Part shown: piece after piece, positions 1-9,000 of the stretch
How positions within the stretch are numbered: position 1 is the first letter of the stretch
Layout: every line of letters starts with the position of its first letter
NCBI RefSeq assembly: GCF_014174165.1
Contig: NZ_JABEQN010000003.1
Span: 62,001 to 126,000, forward strand
Direction of reading: 5' to 3'
DNA length: 64,000 nt
Origin: Gluconacetobacter dulcium
GTDB taxonomy: Bacteria > Pseudomonadota > Alphaproteobacteria > Acetobacterales > Acetobacteraceae
Made by a program: the position numbers and the translations under genes
Notes under the pieces: model-generated
Told to the model about the DNA's origin: nothing
Seen by the model: only the letters and a program-made list of their open reading frames with translations
Database searches by the model: none

Positions 1-1
1 C

Positions 2-184
2 CCGTCGCACGCCGAGGCCGAACTGGGCTGGCGCCCCCGCCACGATTTCGAAACCGGTCTGCGCCGCACGGTGCAATGGTATCTGGAACATCGCGACTGG
101 TGGACCGCGCTCCAGGCCCGGCACGACAGCACGAAGCGCCTGGGAACGGCCACTGGGGTTGCCACGGGGACGGCCGCACCATGA
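2..184 (+). CDS. rfbB: dTDP-glucose 4,6-dehydratase, C-terminal end (partial)
   Basis: Only the last 60 codons are in the window; the gene begins to the left of it. The residues read [14 protein letters not shown], then a TVQWYL stretch and a tryptophan-rich end (RDWWTAL), which is the typical tail of RfbB, the NAD-dependent enzyme making dTDP-4-keto-6-deoxyglucose for rhamnose. Family membership is supported by the three rhamnose-pathway genes that follow directly. The last ~18 residues ([17 protein letters not shown]) look like a loose extension. Its TGA at 182-184 overlaps an ATG at 181 (ATGA), so translation may be coupled to rfbA. Confidence 0.8.
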   Translation, partial: PSHAEAELGWRPRHDFETGLRRTVQWYLEHRDWWTALQARHDSTKRLGTATGVATGTAAP

Positions 185-219
185 GCAGGAACGCGACGAG
201 GGCGGCGATGGACACGGGA

Positions 220-1092
220 ATGAAGGGCATTCTGCTGGCCGGCGGGTCGGGCACCCGGCTGCACCCGATGACGCTGGCCACCAGCAAGCAGTTGTTGCCG
301 GTCTACGACAAGCCGATGATCTATTATCCGCTCTCGACGCTGATGCTGGCCGGCATCCGCGATATCATGATCATCTCCACCCCCGACGACCTGCCGCAGT
401 TCCGGCGCCTGCTGGGCGACGGGTCGCGCTATGGCGTGCGCTTCAGCTACCGCGCCCAGCCCAGCCCGGACGGCATCGCCCAGGCCTTCCTGATCGCCGA
501 GGACTGGCTGGACGGCGCCCCCTGCGCCCTGGCGCTGGGCGATAACCTGATCTTCGCCGATCATCTCAGCACGCTGATGCAGCAGGCGGCCACGCGCGAC
601 AGCGGGGCCACCGTCTTCGCCTATCAGGTGCGCGACCCCGAACGCTACGGCGTGGTGAGCTTCGATGCCGAAGGTCGCGCCAGCGCGCTGGTCGAGAAAC
701 CCGCCAATCCGGCCTCCCCCTGGGCGGTCACAGGGCTGTATTTCTACGATGCCCGCGTCAGTACCTTCGCCCGCGAAATCCGCCCCTCGGCGCGGGGAGA
801 ACTGGAAATTACGGACCTGAACCGGATCTATCTCGAAGAAGGCTCGCTCCAGGTCGAAAAACTCGGCCGGGGCTGTGCGTGGCTGGATGCCGGCGTGCCC
901 GATGCCCTGCTTCAGGCCGGCATGTTCGTGCAGACCATCCAGTCCCGCCAGGGCATGTTGGTCGGCTCGCCGGCCGAGGTCGCCTTTCGCATGGGCTTTA
1001 TCGACGCCGGGCAGTTGCGCGTGATTGCCGGCGAGATTCCCAAGACCGAACTGGGTCGCGTGCTGCGCGACATCGCCGACGGAGCGCAGTAG
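220..1092 (+). CDS. rfbA: Glucose-1-phosphate thymidylyltransferase
   Basis: Makes dTDP-glucose from glucose-1-phosphate and dTTP, the first step of dTDP-L-rhamnose synthesis. The N-terminus [18 protein letters not shown] carries the nucleotide-binding GGSGTRLxP signature, followed by [20 protein letters not shown], the standard RfbA continuation. From the ATG at 220 the protein is 290 residues, the normal family length. Two in-frame ATGs lie upstream (181 and 208). The one at 181 overlaps the rfbB stop as ATGA and would add 13 residues, so it cannot be excluded. It is followed six bases later by rfbC, so the rfbBACD genes form one operon. Confidence 0.93.
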   Translation: MKGILLAGGSGTRLHPMTLATSKQLLPVYDKPMIYYPLSTLMLAGIRDIMIISTPDDLPQFRRLLGDGSRYGVRFSYRAQPSPDGIAQAFLIAEDWLDGAPCALALGDNLIFADHLSTLMQQAATRDSGATVFAYQVRDPERYGVVSFDAEGRASALVEKPANPASPWAVTGLYFYDARVSTFAREIRPSARGELEITDLNRIYLEEGSLQVEKLGRGCAWLDAGVPDALLQAGMFVQTIQSRQGMLVGSPAEVAFRMGFIDAGQLRVIAGEIPKTELGRVLRDIADGAQ

Positions 1093-1098
1093 AGACCG

Positions 1099-1650
1099 AT
1101 GCAGATCGAACGCCTGGCCATTCCCGACATCCTGCTGCTGACGCCGCGCCGTTTCGCGGACGCACGCGGTTTTTTCTGCGAAACCTATAATATCCGCACG
1201 ATGGCTGACGCCGGCATTGCCCAGCCTTTCGTGCAGGACAATCACAGCCTGTCGCGCCAGCGCGGCGTGATCCGGGGGCTGCATTGCCAGCTTGCCCCCC
1301 ACGCCCAGGGCAAGCTGGTACGCTGCACGCGCGGCGCGATCTGGGATGTGGCGGTTGACGCCCGGCAGGATTCGCCCAGCTTCGGCCAATGGGTTTCGGC
1401 GGAACTCAGCGCGGAGAACGGATCGCAATTATGGATCCCGCCTGGTTTCCTGCATGGGTTCTGCACCCTGAGCGAGGACGTGGAGGTGCAGTATAAATGC
1501 ACCGATCTGTGGGACCGTGACTGCGAGCGTTCGGTGCGCTGGGATTCGGCGGAACTGGCGATTGCCTGGCCGGTGGCGGCCGGCGAGGCGATCCTGTCCG
1601 ACAAGGATGCCGAGGCCCCGGGCTTCTCCGCCGTGCGGGACTGGTTCTGA
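1099..1650 (+). CDS. rfbC: dTDP-4-dehydrorhamnose 3,5-epimerase
   Basis: Double epimerisation of dTDP-4-keto-6-deoxyglucose at C3 and C5. The 183-residue length is normal for RfbC cupin enzymes. Visible family motifs are the DARGFFCETYN stretch, FVQDNHSLSRQRGVIRGLH (containing the conserved substrate-binding histidine of the RGLH box) and IPPGFLHGFCTLSEDVEVQY. The stop codon overlaps the rfbD start by one base (TGATG). Part of the rfb operon. Confidence 0.95.
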   Translation: MQIERLAIPDILLLTPRRFADARGFFCETYNIRTMADAGIAQPFVQDNHSLSRQRGVIRGLHCQLAPHAQGKLVRCTRGAIWDVAVDARQDSPSFGQWVSAELSAENGSQLWIPPGFLHGFCTLSEDVEVQYKCTDLWDRDCERSVRWDSAELAIAWPVAAGEAILSDKDAEAPGFSAVRDWF

Positions 1651-2558
1651 TGGACACGGCGCCGGCCCGGCTTTCTCCGATTCTGGTCGTCGGCCGGTCC
1701 GGCCAGTTGGCCACCGCGCTGGGACGTGCCGACCGATCGGACATCCACTGTCTTGGCCGGCCGGATATTGATTTCGACCGACCGGAGACGCTGGCGGCGG
1801 CTTTTGCCGCGCTTTCCCCCGCCCTGGTCGTGAATGCCGCCGCCTGGACGGCGGTGGACGCGGCCGAAAGCGACCCCGAGGGCGCCGCGCGCGCCAATCG
1901 CGACGGCCCTGCCCTGCTGGCCCGGCTGTGCGCCGAACGCGGGATTCCGCTGATCCATGTCTCGACCGACTATGTGTTCGACGGCACCAAGGGCGCGCCG
2001 TATGTCGAGAGCGATCCGATCTCGCCCCGCACCGTGTATGGACGCAGCAAGGCGGAGGGCGAGCGCGCGATCCTGGCCGCCCATGGCCGGGCGATCATCC
2101 TGCGCACCGCCTGGGTCTATTCGCCCTATGGCCGGAATTTCGTGCGCACCATGCTGAATGCGGGAATGAAGAATCCCGTTCTGCGGGTGGTGGGCGACCA
2201 GCTTGGCAACCCGACCAGCGCCGATGATCTGGCGGACGCCATCCTGGCCATCATCGACAGGATCGACCGTACGGGCTGGCGCGATGACTATGCCGGCCTG
2301 TTCCATGCCGCCGGCGGCGGGGAGACGACCTGGCACGGGCTGGCGGTCGCGGCGTTGCGGGAGGCGGCGAAGGCCGGCCAGCCGATGCCGGAGGTTCTGG
2401 CCATCGGCACCGCCGACTGGCCGACCCCGGCCGCCCGGCCGCAGGATTCCCGCCTGGACTGCACCCGTCTGCACGACGTGTTCGGCATCCGCCTGCCCGA
2501 CTGGCGCGACGGCGTTGCCCGCAGCGTCGCGCGATTGATGGCGGTGCCTGCCGCCTGA
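1650..2558 (+). CDS. rfbD: dTDP-4-dehydrorhamnose reductase
   Basis: Final NAD(P)H-dependent reduction giving dTDP-L-rhamnose. It is a 302-residue extended SDR protein: a Rossmann start (ILVVGRSGQLATAL, a GxxGQL motif), then VNAAAWTAVDAAE, STDYVFDGTK and the YGRSKAEGE catalytic YxxxK. RTAWVYSPYGRNFVRTM and the LGNPTSADDLA segment are also typical of RfbD. It starts within the rfbC stop codon and ends the rfb operon; a perfect 28-bp palindrome follows 5 bases later. Confidence 0.95.
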   Translation: MDTAPARLSPILVVGRSGQLATALGRADRSDIHCLGRPDIDFDRPETLAAAFAALSPALVVNAAAWTAVDAAESDPEGAARANRDGPALLARLCAERGIPLIHVSTDYVFDGTKGAPYVESDPISPRTVYGRSKAEGERAILAAHGRAIILRTAWVYSPYGRNFVRTMLNAGMKNPVLRVVGDQLGNPTSADDLADAILAIIDRIDRTGWRDDYAGLFHAAGGGETTWHGLAVAALREAAKAGQPMPEVLAIGTADWPTPAARPQDSRLDCTRLHDVFGIRLPDWRDGVARSVARLMAVPAA

Positions 2559-2563
2559 TGGGC

Positions 2564-2591
2564 CGCCGCGACCGCCATGGCGGTCGCGGCG
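2564..2591 (+). terminator. Perfect 28-bp palindrome after rfbD
   Basis: The sequence CGCCGCGACCGCCA is followed immediately by its exact reverse complement, giving a 14-bp stem (in practice about 12 bp with a CATG-type loop). It lies five bases after the rfbD stop. There is no U-tract, so it is either a factor-dependent terminator, a mRNA-end stabiliser or a regulator site upstream of hldE. Confidence 0.45.
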
Positions 2592-2663
2592 ATTATGGAC
2601 TAACAATCGGCCCCACCCTCCGCTTGGGGGCGCCTTGGACCGGTTGCGAGATTCTGGCGTATC

Positions 2664-4097
2664 ATGATCGAAAATTTCAATTTTGGCCGTGTCGCCGTTC
2701 TCGGTGACCTGGTGCTCGACAGCTACATCAACGGCTCGGTGGGCAGGATTTCACCCGAAGCCCCGGTGCCGGTGCTGCTGCGCGCCCACCATACCGCCGT
2801 GCCGGGCGGAGCCGCCAATGTCGCGATGAATGCCGCCACCCTGGGCTGCACCGTGGAACTGATCGGCCTTGTGGGATGTGATGCCCCCGCCGACACGCTG
2901 AAGAAGACCCTGTCGGGAAGCCGGAACATCGACCTGTCCGGGATCGTGGCCGACCCGGCCTGGACCACGATCACCAAGACACGCGTCATCAGCGGCCGGC
3001 AGCAGATCGTACGGATCGACGAGGAATTTATCGACCCCATCGCGCAGGATACCCGGACCCGGCTGATCGACGCCGCCTGCCGGGCGGTCGGGCGCGCCGA
3101 CGTGCTGATCTGCTCCGACTACGCCAAAGGCGTGCTCTGCGACGACGTGCTGAAAGCCGTGATCGGCCATGCGCGGCAGCTTGGCGTACCGGTGATCGTC
3201 GACCCCAAGCGCAAGGATTTCGCCGCTTATCGCGGGGCCACGCTGGTGACGCCCAATCGGGGCGAAATCGCCGTTGCGACCGGGATGTCCCTGGGCAGCG
3301 ATGCCGATATCGAGCGAGCCGCCCGCGAAGTTTCCGACCAGTTCGGCGGTGACGTGCTGGTGACGCGCTCGGAAGAAGGCATGACCCTGGTGCGGCGGGA
3401 TGGACGGGTGACCCATGCCCGCGCGCGCAAGTCCGAGGTCTATGACGTTTCGGGTGCGGGCGATACCGTGGTGGCGACGATCGCGAGCGTGCTGTCGGCG
3501 GGCCAGGACCTGGAAACCGCGATCGTGATCGCGACCTGCGCCGCGTCCATCGTCGTCGGCAAGCTGGGCACCGCCACCGTGACCCGTCACGAACTCAGTG
3601 CCGCGCTGAGTGCCGAAATGCGCGAGGACGGCGCCCTGGTCTCCATCGACCGTGCCCGCGCCCTGACGGAGGGATGGCGGCATCATGGCGCGCGCATCGT
3701 CTTTACCAACGGCTGTTTCGACCTGATCCATCCCGGCCATATCTCCCTGATCCGCGCGGCGGCGCGGCAGGGAGACAAGCTGGTGGTGGCCCTGAACAGC
3801 GATGCGTCCGTCGCCCGCCTGAAAGGCCCCGCGCGGCCACTACAGGACGAGCAGGCCCGGGCGACCGTCATCGGCGCCCTGCGCGACGTGGACCTGGTCG
3901 TCATCTTCGACGAGGACACCCCGCTGGAGACGATCCGCGCCCTGCGGCCCGATATCATCGTCAAGGGCAGCGACTATCAGGAACATGAAGTCGTTGGCGG
4001 GGATATCGTGAAATCCTATGGCGGGTCGGTGGTTCTCGTCGATCTGGTCGCGGGACGTTCGACCACGTCGATCGTGCGGAAAATGCTGCCGGGATAG
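2664..4097 (+). CDS. hldE: Bifunctional heptose-7-phosphate kinase / heptose-1-phosphate adenylyltransferase
   Basis: Makes ADP-D-glycero-beta-D-manno-heptose in the cytoplasm. Residues 1 to about 320 form a PfkB/ribokinase-type kinase (GDLVLDSYINGSVGRISPEA near the start; the DVSGAGDTV anion-hole/catalytic motif at about residue 260). Residues from about 340 form a cytidylyltransferase-fold domain (TNGCFDLIHPGH, then VVALNSDASV and VDLVAGRSTTSIV). The length of 477 matches fused HldE. ADP-heptose goes to LPS core; here it is also the expected donor for the protein O-heptosyltransferase at 13.6 kb. It is separated from rfbD by about 105 bases and probably has its own promoter. Confidence 0.96.
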   Translation: MIENFNFGRVAVLGDLVLDSYINGSVGRISPEAPVPVLLRAHHTAVPGGAANVAMNAATLGCTVELIGLVGCDAPADTLKKTLSGSRNIDLSGIVADPAWTTITKTRVISGRQQIVRIDEEFIDPIAQDTRTRLIDAACRAVGRADVLICSDYAKGVLCDDVLKAVIGHARQLGVPVIVDPKRKDFAAYRGATLVTPNRGEIAVATGMSLGSDADIERAAREVSDQFGGDVLVTRSEEGMTLVRRDGRVTHARARKSEVYDVSGAGDTVVATIASVLSAGQDLETAIVIATCAASIVVGKLGTATVTRHELSAALSAEMREDGALVSIDRARALTEGWRHHGARIVFTNGCFDLIHPGHISLIRAAARQGDKLVVALNSDASVARLKGPARPLQDEQARATVIGALRDVDLVVIFDEDTPLETIRALRPDIIVKGSDYQEHEVVGGDIVKSYGGSVVLVDLVAGRSTTSIVRKMLPG

Positions 4098-4166
4098 AGC
4101 AGATCCTGTTTGGATGCAGGCATTCAAACAGATGAAGACGCGCGTAAAAACAATAAACCAGAGATC

Positions 4167-4192
4167 TTCCACCGAAGGGATTTTCGGTGGAA
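4167..4192. terminator. 10-bp hairpin downstream of hldE
   Basis: TTCCACCGAA and TTCGGTGGAA pair around a 6-base loop, 70 bases after the hldE stop. No run of T follows in either direction, so terminator function is a guess. It sits at the inner end of the transposase relic and could also be part of that element. Confidence 0.4.
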
Positions 4193-4217
4193 AAGTTCCA
4201 GCACCATAGGTGCGCTT

Positions 4218-4583
4218 TCACGTTGATATGGGAGATGTATGCTGCGGTGCCGATAAGCGCGTCGAAAGATCGACCATCGGGCAATATAGCCAGTCATACA
4301 GCCGCTCGCCCTTGGTGCCGTGTCCAACGGAACAGCGGACCCAGGCCGCCGGGCGTGGACGTGATGATTGGCATTCACGCCCAGAACGTAGCCCCGGCCC
4401 GCACGGCGCAAAGCCATTTCCAGTTCGCCGACGCCATGGACGCTGTCGCCGGCTACCCACCGGAACGACACATCGGCCGCAAGCGTACGGCCGATCATCG
4501 GAGTGGCCAGTGACGGTTTTCTGGCAAACTGAACATCGCCCGGCACACGGGATGCCGCCAGGCGGTCTGGCTTTTTCGTCCAT
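4218..4583 (-). pseudogene. IS701-type DDE transposase fragment, frameshifted
   Basis: Two minus-strand frames together give a transposase core. One frame reads (from about 4576 down) WTKKPDRLAASRVPGDVQF, then SLATPMIGRTLAADVSFRWV, AGDSVHGVGELEMALRRAG and YVLGVNANHHVH. This closely follows the central part of IS701-family transposases, including the W-x-x-GD-x-x-G block. A second frame then carries GHGTKGERLYDWLYCP, the KGxRxYDW block of the same proteins. Both ends of the gene and a start codon are missing and the frame changes, so it is a dead remnant. No intact terminal repeats or target duplications were seen. It explains most of the 600-base space between hldE and the next gene. Confidence 0.7.
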
Positions 4584-4594
4584 GCCTCAAGAAA

Positions 4595-4694
4595 AACCCA
4601 ACCGCATCGTCAAGGAACCTGCCGAATTTTTCAAAAATTACTTTATATTATACTTAAAAAATCGTATCATTTAACAATATGAAGGTTTTAAACT
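4595..4694 (+). promoter_or_regulatory. AT-rich promoter region of the secreted protein gene
   Basis: About 100 bases that are strikingly AT-rich in a GC-rich setting. They contain several possible -10 elements (TATATT, TATACT near 4645-4655), and a GAAGG ribosome site lies 9 bases before the ATG at 4695. The exact promoter cannot be chosen by eye. Confidence 0.4.
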
Positions 4695-5864
4695 ATGCGA
4701 TTTATCATATCAATAATATGGATTATTTTTCTCTATTCGGTTCCAACAAGCGCAATGGCGCAGGATCTACTTAGACAACTCTTTTCCGGTTCTGCCCACT
4801 TCGCGCAAATTGGGACTCTCGACTGGGGAGCCCGCCCCTATTCCAATCCCCAGGAGCAGGGCGGCTGGTTCTCGGTCGTTGGGAACGACTGGTACGTGTT
4901 CAACCGTAATCAGATCATGCAACCTGCTACCGGCTGTCGTCAGGATCACACCGCTGTCGTCGTCCGCGTGAGCCACGATCAGGGCAAACACTGGTCCAAT
5001 CCACCCGCCATCGCCGTGCTGCCCGGCACCAGCAGGACTGGCGATGGATGCGCCATCCTTGATGGCAGCACCTACTTTACTCCGCAGACGGCAACCTGGG
5101 ATATGATCGTACAATGCCTCGACAAGGAGAGTAAAGGTGGCTGGGCCCTGTGCCACTATAGTCGCAAAGCACTTACACCCCTCGGTCCATTTGTCGCCGA
5201 TCCGGCCAATCCCGTTGTACGAGGCAACCAACTCTGGTCGCAGATTTGCGCCGGCGGCGGAAAAGCCTGCGATCCGCTGTTAACCAGGGATGAAGGCACG
5301 CCGGACATCGTGGAGAAGCGCGGCGCCTATTTTTACGTAACGTTCCACGGCTTCGATTACCAGTCGAAACACAGCTATCGCGGCATCGCCAAGACGACCG
5401 ATTTCCATACATGGATTACCAATAGTGCGGACCTGCCCAACGACGCCATCCTTGCCCCCGCCAATTGCCAGACCTGGTCCAACGGCTGCGTGGGCGTGGG
5501 CGAGACATCCTCGATCACCTCAGGCGGCTATCACTATATTCTGGCCGAAGCTCCCAACAAGAGCCTGACCTGTACCGATGGACAGGACTGGGTGTTCGGC
5601 TTGGCGAGAGCCCCCGTCGGCCTGTGGCCGCGTTGGAATAGCGGCCAATGGGCCATTGCTACCCGGCCGCTACTCCAGGAAGCATGGCCGTCACCAAGCA
5701 CGCGGTGCGGTCTTCAATATGCCCGCTGGATCAAGGATGGAGAGAATATCTATATTGTCTATGAAGATTGGGGGCCTCATCGCGCATGGGTTGATCGGCG
5801 CCTGCTCAAACTTTTTCCAGGCGCCGGCCCACCAGTCCAGATCACACCCTTCGAACCAAGGTAA
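4695..5864 (+). CDS. Secreted Asp-box beta-propeller protein (glycosidase-like)
   Basis: A 389-residue protein of unknown exact function. The start MRFIISIIWIIFLYSVPTSA plus MAQ is a clear Sec signal peptide with an A-x-A type cleavage site near residue 22. RVSHDQGKHWSNP (about residue 95) is an Asp-box (SxDxGxxW) as in BNR/sialidase-type propellers. TRDEGTPDIVEKRGAYFYVTFH and TTDFHTWITNS resemble blade strands of GH43/GH117-like five-bladed propellers. Cysteines are frequent, in keeping with a periplasmic or extracellular site. Its lower-GC leader and position beside a transposase relic suggest acquisition by transfer. It may act on surface polysaccharide made by the neighbouring genes; no catalytic residues can be assigned. 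Confidence 0.6.
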   Translation: MRFIISIIWIIFLYSVPTSAMAQDLLRQLFSGSAHFAQIGTLDWGARPYSNPQEQGGWFSVVGNDWYVFNRNQIMQPATGCRQDHTAVVVRVSHDQGKHWSNPPAIAVLPGTSRTGDGCAILDGSTYFTPQTATWDMIVQCLDKESKGGWALCHYSRKALTPLGPFVADPANPVVRGNQLWSQICAGGGKACDPLLTRDEGTPDIVEKRGAYFYVTFHGFDYQSKHSYRGIAKTTDFHTWITNSADLPNDAILAPANCQTWSNGCVGVGETSSITSGGYHYILAEAPNKSLTCTDGQDWVFGLARAPVGLWPRWNSGQWAIATRPLLQEAWPSPSTRCGLQYARWIKDGENIYIVYEDWGPHRAWVDRRLLKLFPGAGPPVQITPFEPR

Positions 5865-5947
5865 TCATCCCCTGTCAGGGCATGGCCGATGCTATGCGGC
5901 AACGCAATTCGCCAGACTTCCGGACATCAAACCGACTCCCCAGCAAC

Positions 5948-6004
5948 ATCTCTGCTGTTACGCGCACATGAGCGCTCAACAGCAGAGATAGCAACAGCAG
6001 AGAT
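5948..6004 (-). terminator. Hairpin with duplicated arm at the gltB 3' end
   Basis: ATCTCTGCTGTT at 5948-5959 is complementary to AACAGCAGAGAT, which occurs twice (5978-5989 and 5993-6004), so two alternative 12-bp hairpins are possible. It begins 18 bases past the gltB stop on the minus strand and is also 84 bases past the plus-strand gene, so it probably serves convergent transcription. There is no good U-tract. Confidence 0.5.
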
Positions 6005-6021
6005 CAATACGACGCGCGGCC

Positions 6022-9000
6022 TTACGCGCTACGCGCCGCTTCGGTCGTCAGGTTATACCCGATCACCTTCGCATATTCGCGCGGCACCAATTGCCAGAAG
6101 CGCGGCAGGATATTCTCCCACTTGTGCAGCATCAGCGCGGCGTAGCGGCTGTGCGTCTCGCGCGCATGGGTCTCCACCAACCCGCGCAGAACCGCCTCCC
6201 ATTTCGGGTCGATCACACGGTTCCACAGCAGCGTATCGGGGTTGATCCGCTGCTCGAACGTGCCGTTCTCGTCATAGACGAAGGCCATGCCGCCGGTGAA
6301 ACCGGCGCCGAAATTGTCGCCCGCCTCACCCAGAATGACCACGGTACCGCCGGTCATGTATTCGCAGCCGTTCGACCCGCAGCCTTCCACGACCGCCGTG
6401 GCACCCGAATTGCGCACGGCAAAGCGCTCGCCCGCCTGCCCGGCGGCGTAGAGCGCCCCGGCCGTCGCGCCATACAGCACCGTGTTGCCGATAATGGCGT
6501 TCTCGTTCGACACCAGGTTCGACGACGGCGACTGCCGCACCACGATGGTCGCGCCCGACAGGCCCTTGCCGACATAATCGTTGGCGTCGCCCAGCACTTC
6601 CAGCTTCAGCCCCTGGACCGCGAACGCCCCCAGCGACTGGCCCGCCGAGCCGCGCAGGCGCACCGTCAGGTGCCCCGGCGCCAGCTTGGCCATGCCGAAC
6701 TGGCGCACGATCAGCGAGGAAATGCGCGTGCCGATCGCCCGGTGCGTGTTCTGCACGTTGTAGTGCAGTTGCATCTTCTCGCCATGGTCGAACAGCGGCC
6801 GCGCATCGGCGATCATCTGCGCATCCAGCGTCTCGGGCACCTCATTGCGCCCTTCGCGGGTGCAGTAGCGCGCATGCGGCCCCGGATCGGCCTGGGCCAG
6901 CAGCGAATTGAGGTCCAGATCGTCCAGATAATCCGCCCCGCGCGACACCTGCTTGAGCAGGTCCGTCCGCCCGATGATCTCGTTCAGCGACGAGAACCCG
7001 AGCGAGGCCAGGATGTTGCGCACGTCGTCGGCGATGAACGAGAACAGGTTGATCACCTTTTCCGGCGAGCCCTCGAACTTGGCGCGCAGCGCCTCGTCCT
7101 GAGTACAGACGCCGACCGGGCAGGTGTTGGAATGGCACTGCCGCACCATGATGCAGCCCATGGCGACCAGGCTGGCGGTGCCGATGCCGAATTCCTCGGC
7201 CCCCAGCATCGCCGCGATCACCACGTCGCGCCCGGTCTTCAGCCCGCCATCGGTACGCAGCTTCACCCGGTGGCGCAGGCGGTTCAGCATCAGCACCTGA
7301 TGCGCTTCCGCCAGCCCCAGTTCCCACGGTAGTCCGGCATATTTGACCGAACTCTGCGGGCTGGCCCCGGTGCCCCCGCTATGGCCGGAAATCAGGATCG
7401 CGTCGGCCTTGGCCTTGGCCACGCCGGCGGCGATGGTGCCGATGCCCGAGCGCGCGACCAGCTTCACCGTCACCGTGGCTTCGGGATTGATCTGCTTGAG
7501 GTCGTAGATGAGTTGCGCCAGATCCTCGATCGAATAGATGTCATGATGCGGCGGCGGCGAGATCAGCGTCACGCCGGGTGTCGCATGCCGCAGCTTCGCG
7601 ATCAGCCCCGTCACCTTGAAGCCGGGCAACTGCCCGCCCTCGCCGGGCTTGGCGCCCTGGGCCATCTTGATCTCGATCTCGCGGCAATCGTTCAGATACT
7701 GCGCCGTGACGCCGAAGCGCCCCGAGGCGATCTGCTTGATGGCCGAGGACGCATTGTCGCCGTTCGGGCGCGGCTTCGCGCGCGCGGGGTCTTCGCCCCC
7801 CTCGCCGGAATCCGACTTCGCGCCGATCCGGTTCATGGCGATCGACAGGGTCTCGTGCGCCTCGGGGCTCAGCGCCCCCAGCGAGATCCCCGGTGCGATC
7901 AGCCGCTTGCGCAACTGGGTGATGCTCTCGACCGCCTCGACGGGGATCGGCGTCCGTCCGCCACGGAAATCCAGCAGGTCGCGCAATGCCACCGGCGGCT
8001 GGCGCCGCACCGCATCGGCATAGCGGCGATAGATGGTGAAGCTGTCGGTCGCCACCGCCGTTTGCAGCATATGGATCAGGTTGCCGTCGAAGGCGTGGAC
8101 CTCGCCATGGCGGCGCATCTTGTACTGGCCGCCCACCGGCAGCGCGATCACCGTCTGGTCCCACGCGGTCCGATGGAAGCTCAGCACGTTGGTTGCGATG
8201 CCCGACAGGCCGATGCCGGAGATGCGCGAGGGCATGCCGGGGAAGAATTCCGCCGTCAGCGCCCGCGACAGGCCGATCGCCTCGAAATTATAGCCGCCGC
8301 GATAGGCCGAGACGATCGAGATGCCCATCTTGGACATCACCTTCAGCAGCCCCTTGTCCACCGCCTTGCGATAGCGTTCCACCGCCTCGCGCAGCGAGAT
8401 CTCGCCGAACAGGCCGCGCCGCTGCCGGTCGGCAATGCTTTCCTGCGCCAGGTAGGGGTTGATGCTGGTTGCGCCGACGCCGATCGTCACGGCGATCGCA
8501 TGCACGTCCAGCGCCTCGGCCGAGCGCACGTTCAGCGAGGTGAAGGTGCGCAGCGACTGGCGGACCAGATGCGTATGCACCGCCGCCGTCGCCAGGATCA
8601 TCGGGATATAGGCGCGGTCGCCCGACTGCGCCTGATCGGTCAGGAACAGGTGGGTGCAGCCTTCGCGCACCCGATCCTCGGCCTCGCGCCGGATGCGGGC
8701 GATCGCCTCGCGCAGCCCCGCCTCGCCTTCCGCCGCCGGAAAGGTGCAGTCGATCACGAAGCCGCTGTCACCGCAGAAATTGCGCAGCGCCTCGAATTCG
8801 CCGCTGGTCAGCACCGGGCTGGGCAGTTGCAGCAGGTCGCACTGGACCTCGGATTCCTCCAGGATGTTGCCCAGATTGCCCAGACGGGTCAGCAGGCTCA
8901 TCACCCGCGTCTCGCGCAGGCTGTCGATCGGCGGGTTGGTTACCTGGCTGAACGCCTGGCGGAAATAATGCGCCAGCCCCCGATAGCGCGAGGACAGCAC

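Noticed and set aside
181-219. Earlier start of rfbA at 181 as the main call
   Set aside because: The ATGA overlap is attractive, but family proteins begin at MKGI; kept only as an alternative in the rfbA entry.
4210-4674. Plus-strand frames of 100-150 codons between hldE and the propeller gene
   Set aside because: They are opposite the transposase relic and show no family pattern.
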